From contig CM071573.1 in NCBI GenBank assembly GCA_036426205.1, positions 73,010,580 through 73,074,579 of the forward strand: a stretch of DNA of 64,000 nt. Direction: 5' to 3'. Positions 44,602-55,847 of the stretch are shown here, piece after piece. The position numbers were made by a program, and so were the translations under genes. Positions within the stretch are counted from its first letter, which is position 1, and the number at the start of each line of letters is the position of its first letter. The notes under the pieces were generated by a model. That model was not told the origin of the DNA. It did not search any database and was given only the letters and a program-made list of their open reading frames with translations. The DNA comes from Ascaphus truei (lineage: Eukaryota > Chordata > Amphibia > Anura > Ascaphidae).

Positions 44602-46055
44602 CCGGAGCCCATTGAGAGAGGGACCCAGCTGACCGCAGGACATCCGGTGTAGATCCTCCCTTCCGGTTCCACTGCCGGACGCGCCAGTGAGAACACCAAC
44701 GGAGGAAGGGATTTCGCCGGATCAAACTTTGCAGCTGATGCTGGGCAAGAAGAGTTGATTTTCAGTGTGAGTGTGTTCGTTATTAACTTTGTATTTACAC
44801 TGTGTATATTCATGCTTGTTTTTCATGTTCCATGTTTCATGTTATAAACTGTTACCATTAAAGACCTGTTTATTTTGCTAATTCTGGTTTCTGTTATACT
44901 TTGGTCTATGGGGACAGGGAAAGAGCCACTCACACACTACACCCACTGGGGATGATTTGCTGAGAAGTACCTACATCACCTAAGCAGGCTGACATCACCC
45001 ACTGAGGGAATGAACTCACATTAGGCCGTGTGAGTTTTTGTTTATTGTTACTCCACTTTAGGAGTTTACATTTACCAACCACAGTCAACGTTGAGGGTGA
45101 AGTCTCACACAAGCCCGTGTGAGTCATTGAAACTATTTGTTCACGTTTCATTTATTATATATCCAGTGGCAATCCACCCTTCTATTCCCCTCCTCCTCCC
45201 CTCCTCCCCCTCCCCTCGTTCCCCACACATGTGGATGTATGCACTAATACTGTGTTTTATTATCTTTTATTCCATCTTTTATTGAATTCCACTCTGTTCC
45301 ATCAGCACCGTGAGGTCCATGAGTTTGCGCTGACCACCTCCATACTTCTATTGCAACGCTAAGAAGGACTCGGGGTTCCCTTCTTCAAGGTCAAGCAGCA
45401 GCCAAAAACCAACAACAAGGGCCAGTATACATTTTTTATACTCTTTTACACAACAATACAATTTTTTACATCTTTTAATTTTTTTAATATATCATAGGCG
45501 TTGAAACATCCTCTAGCCGCACATTCTAGGGAGCGCCCCAGTTCAAACACACACAAAGTAAACACGCATCACTGATTTTCTAAAGATTGTTTTAAATATG
45601 ACTGAAAACTATTACACTATCATGGCATTTATTGTGCATATGAAAGTGCTTTTTTGAAATTGGGATCTTACTTTCTTCCACTTCTTCTTTTTCGGTGTCT
45701 GTGATGACGCCCTCTCTCCTATTAGTAATGCCATTGTGCTTGATAGTTTTGAGTTTCTCCACGTATCTACTGTAGTCCAAGGTTATGGGTGAACCTCCAC
45801 CTATACCTCTGCTGTGTGTCCTATCCTTTGTCATCTTTTCATATCCTCCTATCTCTTTTTACAGTGTTGGGCTTCATAGGGGGACTTTTCCAACTTGGTT
45901 TATTGCATCTGCATTTCTGTGCCAGTGCCGATTCTTTACAGCCGTGGCGGTTTTATTGGCCATGTTGCCACGAATGTCATATACCTCAACAAGTATCTTA
46001 TTTTCTTTATCAGAAAATGTGATATTTCATATTCTCTGATTTTCTACTCCAGCAC
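44602..46055. other. probable retroelement body plus unassigned sequence
   Basis: The first 280 bp probably continues the hammerhead-bearing terminal repeat. No coding domain was found after it. Confidence 0.35.
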
Positions 46056-46415
46056 TTGGTCCATCAGTTTGTGAAGGCTGTACTGGTGTCTGTACGGGGG
46101 CTCTGTGCTCTGTCATCTTTTACTTCAAACTCCTCCCAAGACATTCTGCCCACTCCTCTCTTCTCCTTTCCTCTAGTATTCCTCACCTGTCCCATTCCAC
46201 AACTCGCCTGTATACTACCCTTTCTAAGCTCCACCACTCTGTCTCCTACACACAACCACCACATGCCTTCCGCTGCACCCCATACCCTCTATTCCTATGC
46301 TCCTCCACACACACTCCTCTTCTCAGATTCTCCACAATTTTCCCTTCCTCACCTCCTCCACTACTGTATCTCTCTATTCCTCAGCTCCTTCACTATCACT
46401 CAACTCACAAATTAA
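46056..46415. repeat. C/T-rich low-complexity segment
   Basis: Pyrimidine-rich on the plus strand (CTCCTCCACT, TCTCCTTTCCTC). The 119-codon open frame results from this composition and shows no domain. Confidence 0.5.
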
Positions 46416-47265
46416 ACATAATCACACAAGCACACACACATGCACGTAACAACAGAATTAGCTAATATCACACACTCCACCTCCTTATAGCCTAAGTTTA
46501 TCTATCTTCCCCTCCCAACAGCACTACCAGCGTGTGTTAAACGGGAGGTTTTATATATCTCACTGTTTAGGGAATTATTGCACGTGGTAACAACTCAAGA
46601 TTTTACTAAGGGTGGTTTTGGTTCTAAAACTTTTTCGTGTTTTAGTTTTGAACCTGGTTTTGGTTATGACATTTTTGTGTTTTGAATTAGAATTCTTACC
46701 AAACTCAAAAAACAACAATATAAAAATAAGCCTGAATATGCTGAAATAGCATAATAAAGCATGAATAAAAAAAATAAGTATAACATCTTAATAAACAATT
46801 ATGAAACTACAATAATATATCTGAACATGTTTTTATAATAAAAAAAGATGGCTAGAAATTAACACCCAGGTTTTCAACTCAAAATATTAGTAAAAAATGT
46901 GCTCTATTTAGTGTATCTAGGCCCAATAATTGACAGTCCATATCTGCAATTAAAACACTTAAGTTAATTGACATTGTGGAATTAATGTTGGGTGTGAGAT
47001 TTGTGGAACATGTGAGTGCATGTACTGTACGTAGGGGAAAGTTTTTGTGATATCCTCTATACCCATCACATACACATATTGTGTCTACACTGATTGATTA
47101 TAAAGTGTGGCCAGAATTCAGATTAACATAAAACCAAATATTGACATGGTGCTCAGCTCCTAGTTTGCAAATATACAGTGAGAAGATTTACAAATATTTG
47201 TTGTATGTTTCCACCACCCTCGGGGAGATTCCCTGGCTACCAAGTTTGCAGTACTGTTTACCTGC
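46416..47265. other. unassigned sequence
   Basis: AT-rich; no feature recognised. Confidence 0.45.
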
Positions 47266-47879
47266 TGGTTTACAGAAGCTCTGAGGTTCCGACGTTGCTG
47301 TTGAGGAGGATAGGACTGGCTTTAGAAGTGATAGTTGGTTCTCTCTCACTTTGGTGTCAGCGCTTCCATCTGCCGTAGACTCCAAGAGTGCTGGAAGAAG
47401 TCCCTGCGGAAGAACTCTCTCTTACTCCCCCTGATAGGCTGCATATGTAGGCAAGAGTACTGTATATTTTGTAATAGAAACTCTTTATTCTCTGCAGCAT
47501 ACAGCATACAACAGCATACACTGGATACACCATAAATACTAGGCCTCCAGCCTCCGGATGGTCCGTGGACTCACAACCCAACCATGGGCACTAAGGGCGG
47601 TCTGTGCTCTTCCTTTACTCCCTGATAGAGTAAGGGGTACGGTACTCACCCCCACTCCCCAAGGGGAGGGACAGAAGGTGCCAGAGCACTGAACACCTCT
47701 GCTGTGAGGCCTGTCTCTCTCAAGGGGATGAGATAACACCACTGAAACAATTTGGCATTGCAGCCCCTTAAGTACCGAGGGGTACCTTATTGGGCAGAAC
47801 ACAGGCCATAGCCCGCCTCCCCATTTGTCACTCAAGGCAGCTGCTTGCTGGTGGGGAAAACCCTGGATTGTGCCTAACA
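47266..47879 (-). mobile_element. possible solo LTR, 614 bp
   Basis: On the minus strand it starts TGTTAGGCAC and ends AAACCA. CTGC flanks both sides (47262-47265 and 47880-47883). A GAGAATAAAGAG polyadenylation signal lies on the minus strand near 47490. A 4-bp match can arise by chance, so this is tentative. Confidence 0.4.
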
Positions 47880-48479
47880 CTGCCTGCACTGATACCAGGA
47901 CTTACATTTTAGGAAGGGTAGATTAGTAGCCAAGCCAGGCATGGCTATATATTATATGCATGTAACTGGCGTCTGTCCTTCCCCTAATATTTATCCCTCT
48001 ATGATATGGCCAGATTTGTAATCTAGCAGACTTTGCCAGCATGCAGTAATTATCCAGACACCCATCAAACAGGAATAATAATTGATTGAATAATCCTTAT
48101 GACATTTGGAATGAGAGGGGGATTACCGTTGGCATAGTAAATTATATACACAAAATGTGGGTTTTAAGAGCCATTGAGATAGAACAAACTGTTACAATAT
48201 ATCTGAACAACCTCTCTAAACTCTTCAATGTTTCTGGTATTTTCAATACATTGTTATGCAAGTGATCACTTTTATTTTAGTAATAAGGGGCATCACCTCT
48301 CAAATACCAAATTAGACAAGAGAGCACTCTTTTTAGCAATTTGTTTAATTCTACAGTGGTATTAGCTAATCTCAATAATGTAAATATGGAAATATGAGAG
48401 CCTGTTTGATGAATGATGAAATACAGATGCAGTGCATGACATTGTGTTTTTCTCATAACACAACATAACCGGTTACAAC
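47880..48479. other. unassigned sequence
   Basis: Nothing recognised. Confidence 0.45.
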
Positions 48480-48620
48480 TAGAGACGGTCGAAACTGTCA
48501 AAATGTGTTCCGTAAAATTTCCAGAGCTTTCCATTCAAAATCGATTCCGCGGTTTTAATTAATGTGAAATAATCAACAACCGCCATTGGATACAATCCGC
48601 TGGTGGATAATACTAATAAT
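48480..48620 (+). mobile_element. R2 family copy 4, left end only
   Basis: Starts TAGAGACGGTCGAAACTG, a variant of the R2 terminus, followed by GATTCCGCGGTTTTAATTAA and GGATACAATCCGCTGGTGGA. It stops where the palindrome at 48621 begins. Confidence 0.55.
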
Positions 48621-48724
48621 AATTGTGCTACAATCGGATTCATATATCAATTCATATTTTTTAATTTAATTAATGGTGCATGAAAAAATATGAATTGATA
48701 TATGAATCCGATTGTAGCACAATT
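48621..48724. repeat. perfect 42-bp inverted repeat, 20-nt spacer
   Basis: The arm at 48621-48662 (starting AATTGTGCTACAATCGGATT) is an exact reverse complement of 48683-48724. Perfect identity implies a young structure. It truncates the R2 copy. Confidence 0.85.
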
Positions 48725-49244
48725 GTCGTCATATATAGTCTAGATAGTAAATAAAAGGAACAAATACAAATCCGGAGAACAGTCCTAACCAGGAGAAAAA
48801 GCAATCCGCAGGGAGGGGGGCAGCTCTTGTAGGAGGTATCACTTCCAATAGGGATAGATCAAAAAAACAAGAAAAAGCGCACACACCCTAGTGCATTACC
48901 ATAAAAACACACAATTTAATAGGGGAAGGGAGAGACAAATACCCACTTCCAAGAAAATTTTTAAACAAGCATAGAAACATGTCCCGATACTGGCAACCGG
49001 CTGGATCATCTACTGTCAGCTGGAGTGATAAAAACTCAGTAGTAGCAGTAGGGGTCCCACGAACCTGTAGCTCCATGTACCGACCTCACATGCGGAACAA
49101 TAAAGTCCTCTTAGAGTCAGAAGTGAGCTCACTCACTAACATGGCGTTCAGCATCTGATTAGACCAGGGAACCTCCACTAACACATGATTCCGGATGTCT
49201 TCGTGCACGGCCCACTTCGCGATCAAGGCTGCGTGATGACGCAG

Positions 49245-49290
49245 ATAGCCCTACATGTTTTGTCAGTGAACAGCTGACTTCATCAGTGCC
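49245..49290 (-). ncRNA. hammerhead-like motif with exact CUGAUGA core
   Basis: On the minus strand, CTGATGA (49280-49286) is followed by AGTCAG...CTGAC (strong stem II), AAAACATGTA and GGGC. The expected GAAA reads AAAA, and stem I pairing is poor, so it is probably decayed. The adjacent region 48780-49300 may be its terminal repeat. Confidence 0.4.
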
Positions 49291-49606
49291 CCCTTTAAGC
49301 AGTAAGTGGTTTTAAGTGAGATAAATGCCTTTATACAGTAGCGCAATACTGCCTGCTGTGCGACTCACAAAGCAGCGATAACAGTACAGTATCGTGCTAT
49401 AATGGATTTTTATCACCAATAATCAGTGGGGAAAAAAAATCACACGATAGGCCAAAAAATGGCAAACCCACTGTTTTTTGCCAGTAAGTACTATTCACAA
49501 AGCAGTGATAACTGAATCGTACTATAAAAGCTCACCAGATTTGTTAACCAGCAAAGGCTGCCGCAAAAGAGACATGCATAAAAGCATATTTTTTTTCTGC
49601 ACAGTA

Positions 49607-49675
49607 TTAATACAAGAGGCCGGCGGGGGTCTCCAGGTGGTCCCCACGGGTCCCCTCTGGCCTGGGGTACCAATC
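49607..49675 (-). CDS. R1 copy C exon 3, 22 codons
   Basis: On the minus strand, after GCCCACAG, the block encodes DWYPRPEGTRGDHLETPAG followed by LLY and TAA at 49607-49609. It has the same start and the same last residues as copy A but lacks the repeat expansion. It is open and complete as an exon. Confidence 0.45.
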   Translation of the reverse strand, partial: DWYPRPEGTRGDHLETPAGLLY

Positions 49676-49860
49676 CTGTGGGCAATTTCCCCCCCCCCAA
49701 TACATTGAAATAAAAGGACCCCCCTCCACCCTCCAATTCATACAGTACAGGAATTGACAATATTACTATTATCCAGATATGGATAATAGCTCATTTGCCC
49801 ATTATAAAATAAAACATTAGCCAGCCAGCATAAATTAAGTAATTAAACCATCCTACTTAC

Positions 49861-49919
49861 CCGTTCCATCATGAAGGGCTTCCTCGTCAGCATACTCCAG
49901 GTCCATGTCCTCCAATGCC
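49861..49919 (-). CDS. R1 copy C exon 2, acidic peptide
   Basis: On the minus strand it encodes MDLEYADEEALHDGT and ends at a GTAAGT donor. The codons match copy B apart from a few changes, one of them Asp to Glu. The acceptor is less clear than in copy B. Confidence 0.45.
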
Positions 49920-50480
49920 AGCAAAAATACATGAACAAATACAATAATAATGGCCCCTAACCCCTCAATCACCTTAGTGGTTAATAACCACTATAGTAAT
50001 TAAGGGATTAACCCCGCCCACGCTATACACCCAAGAAGCCTGAGCACCAACCCCGGACCCACTATACCTACCCTGTACCCATTGATTGGCACAGTGGTAT
50101 ATTATACCCATATACTATGGGCATGATAAGCCACTATATCACTCAATGGTCAAACTAATAAAAAGAATTAATGCCAAAATACACAATAATAATCACATAA
50201 ATACAAAGCACCTAAACACCCCAAAAATAAAAGAACAAAATAGCCTAATAGTACACATCACAAATAATTATCTATCACCAAAATAGCTAAATTATAACAA
50301 TTATGTTATTACAAAACAATTAAAAAAACAACTATCCAAGCAAACTATTAAACATATATAAAACCACTAGCCAACAAAACAATTAATTAATTTAATTAAG
50401 AAGAATGTGATAGAAGATAAAAGAAAGAAGAATTTTGTTACCTATTCCGGATCTTCAAGGTGGGTGGCGTTGGATTGACA

Positions 50481-51551
50481 TTGATGACGTCACGGTATGA
50501 GAGCTACAGGGATCCAAGACTTCTGTAATTCAGACCCGAAAATAAGGCTTTTGCTTTCCTCTCTTGGAAACAGCCATACAGTATTTCAGGCTTGGAGAAA
50601 CTGCAAATTCTCAGCAAAAGAGAAATTTTCTGATTGATTTTTGCTTTAAAAAAAAATCCTTTTGGGGCAACTCAAAGATTTGAGACATTAGCAAAATTAA
50701 ATAAAAATACATTAAAAAACCATGTGACCCTATTTGACACATCTCTAGCAGAACAATATATTCACCACAAAAATGCAGTAATCACAGTATTTTTGTCTGA
50801 ACCCCAACATCAGATGTCAAACTCAGGAGATGGGAACAATGTATGAAAGAGGAGCTGGGCTATATTTACTTTACATCATTATAAATACTAACACACCATG
50901 GTTTAAAGAGAACTGAAACATGAAAGTATATAGTACTGTATCAGCATACACTACAAGTAATTTGTGTTTTATAGGTAGCAGGGTCTGGGAAAAAATGTGT
51001 TAACTTTAGCTTCAAAGCTGGACTACAAAAAAAGAACATTGTGAAATTACAGCACACTCAGTTTTTGATCCTTTCTGTTCATAGCCTAAAAGAAACAGGA
51101 TTAAAAATTCACTCTGTAGTTACCTTGCATGCGTCCTGGAGATGTAGCTTGGTTTGACAGTGGGATCCTCTCCTTAAGATTTCTCTGGAAGTTGCAACAA
51201 TAAATAAACAATAAGGCCGAATATTGGAAAGAAGTAAGTGTAACCTGGTGTGTTCCAGTGGATGACTAATAATTACATACAGTAACCCACAGGGACCAAT
51301 GCAAATGTTTTAGAGTCAGAATTGGTCAAATATGTAATATCACAGGGAAGGTGAGCTATTACAGCAAGATCCAGCCGAGCTCAATAGCATTTACCTTGTG
51401 TTTTTGTCTCACTAGCTACAGAAAAAATGGTGAATTTGGTAAAGCATATATAAGGGCAGATGTACTGTACCAACCAGTTGTGCTGACCATGTTTTATGGC
51501 AAAGTGCTTGTGATGTGGAAGAAACTATACTGCTGTCTTTACTAAGAAGTC
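50481..51551. other. unassigned sequence
   Basis: No gene recognised. Confidence 0.45.
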
Positions 51552-51554
51552 TTA

Positions 51555-51885
51555 GGCTGCGTCCATGCTCCCGAAGACCCTGCAGAGGCGTGTGCGCGTG
51601 TGACGACACGCGTTTAGCGGGAGTGTGTTCTGGCCTGGCGCGATGGGCGGGCATGTCTAGGGGCGTGGCCGTGCCATCACGGAGCTGGTTCACCCTCATT
51701 GGGCGAACCGCTCACGTGCCCTGGCCGTCGCATTAGACTCAAATTGAACTGATTCCTCGTGCACTGCGTTCCCACTCTCGCTGTCGCACGCACACGCGCT
51801 CCATGGCTGTAATCATTGCCTTAAGGCATTGTGATCATGATGCGCACGCATGCCTCCAAGCGGTCTTCAAGAGCACGACGCAGCC
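51555..51885. mobile_element. PIF/Harbinger-like MITE, 331 bp
   Basis: Left end GGCTGCGTCCATGCTCCCG, right end AAGAGCACGACGCAGCC, inverted. TTA lies on both sides (51552-51554 and 51886-51888), the 3-bp duplication of PIF/Harbinger. GC-rich interior akin to 4928-5224. Confidence 0.75.
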
Positions 51886-51982
51886 TTAGTATTGCAATAC
51901 CGCATTGTATGAAAATAGGTGAAGAACGCATTCCAGCCGCACTGTGTCTGAAACGCTCTGCAATGCATCATCTATTCAAGAG

Positions 51983-52292
51983 CAGGGGTGCACAAACTGG
52001 GGGGGGGGGCATGACATTTTCTGGGGGAGAAGGGGCACAGCACTTACAGAGGCCCCGCACTCTTCCCCACAACATTTAAATGAAATGCCGGGGGAGCGTG
52101 CAAGGCCTCTGTATGCCTCTTACCTTGTCTCCGGCGACGCGTCGTCATGACAATACGGCATCAAATGACACCACGGTCAAATGGCAAAGCATGGCAACGC
52201 GATGTAACATGTCGTTGTGACGTTGACAGAAAAAAGTAAGGGGGGGCGTGAGCAGGCCGGGGGGTGCAAAGAAAGAAGTTTTCACACCCCTC
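51983..52292. mobile_element. hAT-like MITE, CAGGGGTGCACAAACTGGG ends
   Basis: Left end CAGGGGTGCACAAACTGGG, right end AAGTTTTCACACCCCTC, inverted. The flanks TTCAAGAG and ATTTAGAG match at 5 of 8. It is the same family as the interrupted element at 53834-55010. Confidence 0.65.
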
Positions 52293-52929
52293 ATTTAGAG
52301 GGTGTCTTCCAGCAGACAACATACATACCAGTGCCATAAAATTGCTTTTAATAGCATGGACAGCTTTCTGTAGAGCATAATGCTGCTTAAGTGGCCTGTA
52401 AGGACTAGAACATATTTTCAGTTGTACGTTTCAGCCAGGAACATCATCTACGCTTACTGTACTTCCAAGTGTCTAGATTTGCCTCCATATGTACACCCAG
52501 AATATGCAGTATTAAATACTCTGATGAGGAATTGCTGGTTCTGATAATGGTGGAGATTTATGGCAAACATTTTTTATTAGAAGCTTGGATTCTTTTCCGC
52601 ACACAAAATAAAAAATACTCTGTGCAGTACTTCAGAATAAGGCCTTTCTTTTTACAGCAGGTGACAAAGTGGTAGAACAAAGTTTTGGGGGTCAGCACCC
52701 CTTCATTGGGTGGAGTGACAACAAGACAAAAACATGAAAATGCAAAATAACTACCATTAAAACATCAAGGGGGAGGCGTGTTCACATAACAAATATTTGA
52801 CAAAAGGGAGAGTGCTGGTCCCAGAAACATTGTGCTAACACCATATAATCTCGAAGAACAAAATAAGCAAGTACATCAATACATGAGTGCATTACCATCT
52901 ACTATTGTTTTTAAACTTTTTTATTTAAA
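52293..52929. other. unassigned sequence
   Basis: No gene recognised. Confidence 0.45.
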
Positions 52930-53260
52930 TTGTACCAGGGACAAAGAATATGAAATGTTAGTGTCTAAAGGATGTTTTAACCATTTGTTATATTTATATG
53001 TACCAAAAAGTAAACATGGGGAGAATGTTGATCCAGGGATTAATCCGATTGCCAATTCTTGGAGTCAGGAAGGAATTTATTTTCCCCCTTAATGGTTTTT
53101 TGTGTTTGCCTTCCTCTGGATCTATAAGGAAGTATAGATATAGGATAAAGTATCTGTTGTCTAAATTTAGCATAGGTTGAACTTGATGGACGTACTGTAC
53201 GTCTTTTTTCAACCTCATCTACTATGTAACTATGTAACTCTGTTACTTTGTAACTTCTAT
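52930..53260 (+). repeat. LINE-like 3' fragment, second copy
   Basis: Shares GTAAACATGGGGAGAATGTT, TTGATCCAGGG, GCCTTCCTCTGGATC and the tail CTACTATGTAACTATGTAAC with 23755-24262. Coding part mostly lost. Confidence 0.55.
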
Positions 53261-54023
53261 ATAACAGTATTACATTTATTTCAAGTGTATAAACTGGAGA
53301 TGAAAAGTAGTACATAAAAAACAGGACTGGCAGTAAACGGAAAAGTACGTGGGAAAAAAGAAAATATGTAATTCCTGTGAATTGTTATTCAAGTGAGGGA
53401 AGTAGAGAAACTCATTGAGGGCCTTATCCCATCGTAGAGTGTCTTATGTGTTCCTGGCACCTTACCACATTGGCTGTATTCTGTATGGAATCAAATGTGT
53501 ACCTGTTGAAAGGGTTGCACCTAATGTAAGTATTGCATATCATTTGTGTTCTATTCTCTACTAGCCTGACAAGACTAAAAAAGTGTGTGACTAATTTTGA
53601 TAATGAAGCATCAGTTGCGCTATAATAATATGTCAATCATTTTGCAGACACACAAGCAAATTATAAGTTACTGCAGGTGTATTAATTTATACATGGCTAC
53701 ATTATATCATGAGTAAAAACATCAATGCTAGCACGTCATGGCATGGTTAATGTTGAACTATAATGAATTTCAATTACATGTGAGAATTCTTTATTTATTT
53801 ACTTAATGGATTGAAGGTCATAGTTATTTAAGTAATGGGTGCGCAAACTGGGGGACGCTGGATTTTTTGGGGGGGGCGCGGTGGTTGCAGAGGCCCACGC
53901 TCTTCCCAGAGGCATGTAAACTAATGCCTGGGAATCGCGCAAGCCCTCTGTAACTTACTTACCGGGATTCAGAAAAGTTGTTGTGACTCGTCACCATGGC
54001 AACGCAGTGTCAAATGATATATG

Positions 54024-54179
54024 CAGTGTTCGACAAACCTATACATTTGCTCGCCCCGGGCGAGTGGATTTAACCCCCGGGCGAGTAAATATTGGCCCAA
54101 GCAGCACACATTTGGTACTAGGTGGCGAGTAGATTTTTTTGTGTGGCGAGTAGATTATTTGGTGATTTGTCAACCACTG
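54024..54179. mobile_element. hAT MITE, CAGTGTTCGACAAAC ends, 156 bp
   Basis: Left end CAGTGTTCGACAAAC, right end GATTTGTCAACCACTG, inverted. GATATATG (54016-54023) and GATTTATG (54180-54187) form an 8-bp target duplication with one mismatch. The inner sequence repeats GGCGAGTAGATT. A second partial copy begins at 55070. Confidence 0.75.
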
Positions 54180-54733
54180 GATTTATGTATGTAGGGATAG
54201 AATCAGTGCTGCATAACAAAAAACAAGTTCATCGAATCCAACAATTCAAAGTGCAATGATATGCAACAAAAGTAACAAATGATGATGATGTATGGGAAGG
54301 AGATCAATGCTGAACCGCCGTTCCAATGATTGGTCGCAAACATCAAATACAGGTCTGTGAATTAAGGCCTCTTCGACATCAATATCTTGTTAGATGGACC
54401 GGCACTGATATCGGGGGGAGATAGACGTGGTGTACAATTGGTCGTGTATGTCAAACAGTCCCGAGCATAATGCCTCCCAGCAGGATGAACCTCTCGAATC
54501 CAAGTATTGGACCAACCCCCTCTTAGACATGTAATAAAGGAGATATACTCACTGCACCGGCAAGCAATAGCAATGTCCCTTCGATTTGTGTGCGTCTCCG
54601 TTAATACAGTCTTGTCAGATTGACCGTTCTCACCTGTTAGCGGTTTGCCCTTTCCATTGGCTTATCAGTCTGTGGAGGCGTGATGGACGCTCTCAATTCT
54701 GTACTTATAGTGTGTCATTTTTCAAGGTAAATT

Positions 54734-54777
54734 ACTCTTTGATAAAGCGCCCCAATGGCGCGAAACGTGTAAGAGGA
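54734..54777 (+). ncRNA. hammerhead-like motif (well-folded, variant core)
   Basis: CTCT, then TTGATAAAGCGCC, a loop, GGCGCGAAACGTGTA, then AGAGGA. Stem I CUCU/AGAG and stem II GCGCC/GGCGC are strong. The core reads UUGAUAA, departing from CUGAUGA at two places. Confidence 0.45.
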
Positions 54778-55017
54778 TTTTCGTACTTAACAACCATGCT
54801 CTGAAGTACTTTTGTCAGGAATAAAACACCTACCATTTTGCTGGCATCTCAGTCTGGTTCCCGTTTTTGTCGCTAACATCTGCTGTGCTCTTTGGAGTCT
54901 CTTCACCTTCCTTACCAGTGTCAAATGATGTCATGGGGTCACATGACCCGCAATGCCATTTGACGCTGGCAAAGAAGGTAAGGGGGGCGAGAACACAGAG
55001 CACTGATTTAAGTGACA

Positions 55018-55064
<47 letters not shown>
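55018..55064. repeat. (TA)n microsatellite
   Basis: About 23 uninterrupted TA units. Confidence 0.95.
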
Positions 55065-55067
<3 letters not shown>

Positions 55068-55069
55068 CA

Positions 55070-55135
55070 CAGTGCTTGACAAATCACCTAAAAATCTACT
55101 CGCCGAACCAAAAAATCTACTTGCCACCAAGCCCC
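55070..55135 (+). mobile_element. partial hAT MITE, CAGTGCTTGACAAATCACC end
   Basis: The terminus matches the inverted right end of 54024-54179, followed by AAAATCTACTCGCC and AAAAAATCTACTTGCCACC. The other end was not found. Confidence 0.55.
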
Positions 55136-55649
55136 GCTCTTATTGTTGTCATAACTCTGTGGCCAGGACATACTTGAAAACGAGAGGTAACTCTCAATGT
55201 ATTACTTCCTGGTAAAACATTTTTATAAATAAATAGCCATTACAAAATATCTCCCAGGGTATCCCTTTCTCAGTACAGGCATCTCTCCCTCATGTATTTG
55301 GAGGGAGGCTTGAGGGAATACATATACAATTGGAGATACTAGTAAATTGTACTTCTCCTACTCAATCTACTTGACTGATTTTAAGAGATCGTAAAAAATA
55401 TGAGCAGGGTTGGATTTAATGGCAGATTTTGAATTAATCCGCTTGAAACCAAGAAGTGGGTTTGGACCAGCCTGCCCATCTCATGATATACATTAGGAGT
55501 CAGTAATTACAATGCTCCTACGGATATATGTGTCCCAGAAAAGGTATGGTGTCTTGTCAGCAATGACATTCATTATACTCCTGATATCCGGTTTCGGGGA
55601 GAGAGATGTGGCTGCCATCACTTAATAAACATACTGTAAATAAAAAAAA

Positions 55650-55847
55650 CTAAACGATGGAGCCACAAAAGTAATGATTACAATATAATTGCTGAAGTTT
55701 ACTTCATGACAAAAGAAACAGTCAATGTAACGTGTCATGTCACTGCCCCTTCCACCTGTCTGGTTACATTGATCCTGTCATTTGTTATGAAGTAAACTTC
55801 AGCAATTATAATGAAATCATTACTTGTGTGCCTCCATCTGTTTAGTT
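55650..55847. mobile_element. snap-back MITE, long inverted repeat
   Basis: Arms of about 80 bp: ACTAAACGATGGAGCCACA and AATTGCTGAAGTTTACTTCA on the left are answered by TGAAGTAAACTTCAGCAATT and TGTGCCTCCATCTGTTTAGT on the right. The superfamily is not determined. Confidence 0.7.

Larger units (their letters stand above)
49600..50480 (-). repeat. R1 repeat, copy C
   Basis: Holds the shared ordered blocks CAGATATGGATAATAGCTCA, AAACATTAGCCAGCCAGCAT, CCTAACCCCTCAATCACC and CTATAGTAATTAAGGGATTA. Exon-like blocks 2 and 3 are listed separately. A further donor-like GTAACA follows a possible exon near 50455-50520 on the minus strand. Confidence 0.6.
54019..54915 (+). mobile_element. hammerhead-bearing insert with 14-bp target duplication
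   Basis: CAGTGTCAAATGAT occurs at 54005-54018 and again at 54916-54929, an exact 14-bp target duplication. The insert carries a hammerhead-like motif at 54734-54777 and AATAAAAC downstream near 54820. It has no coding region. It contains a younger hAT MITE (54024-54179). It fits a Penelope-like or retrozyme-like non-autonomous retroelement. Confidence 0.65.
53834..55010. mobile_element. hAT-like MITE interrupted by a retroelement
   Basis: The left part (53834-54018) and right part (54930-55010) match the order of 51983-52292: GGTGCGCAAACTGGGG, CCATGGCAACGC, TGTCAAATGATG, AAGGTAAGGGGGGCG. Between them lies the insert at 54019-54915. The right terminus is worn. Confidence 0.65.

Noticed and set aside
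46056..46415. 119-codon plus-strand frame as a small protein
   Set aside because: The frame follows C/T-rich low complexity, giving Ser/Pro/Leu/Thr only; no domain or start context.
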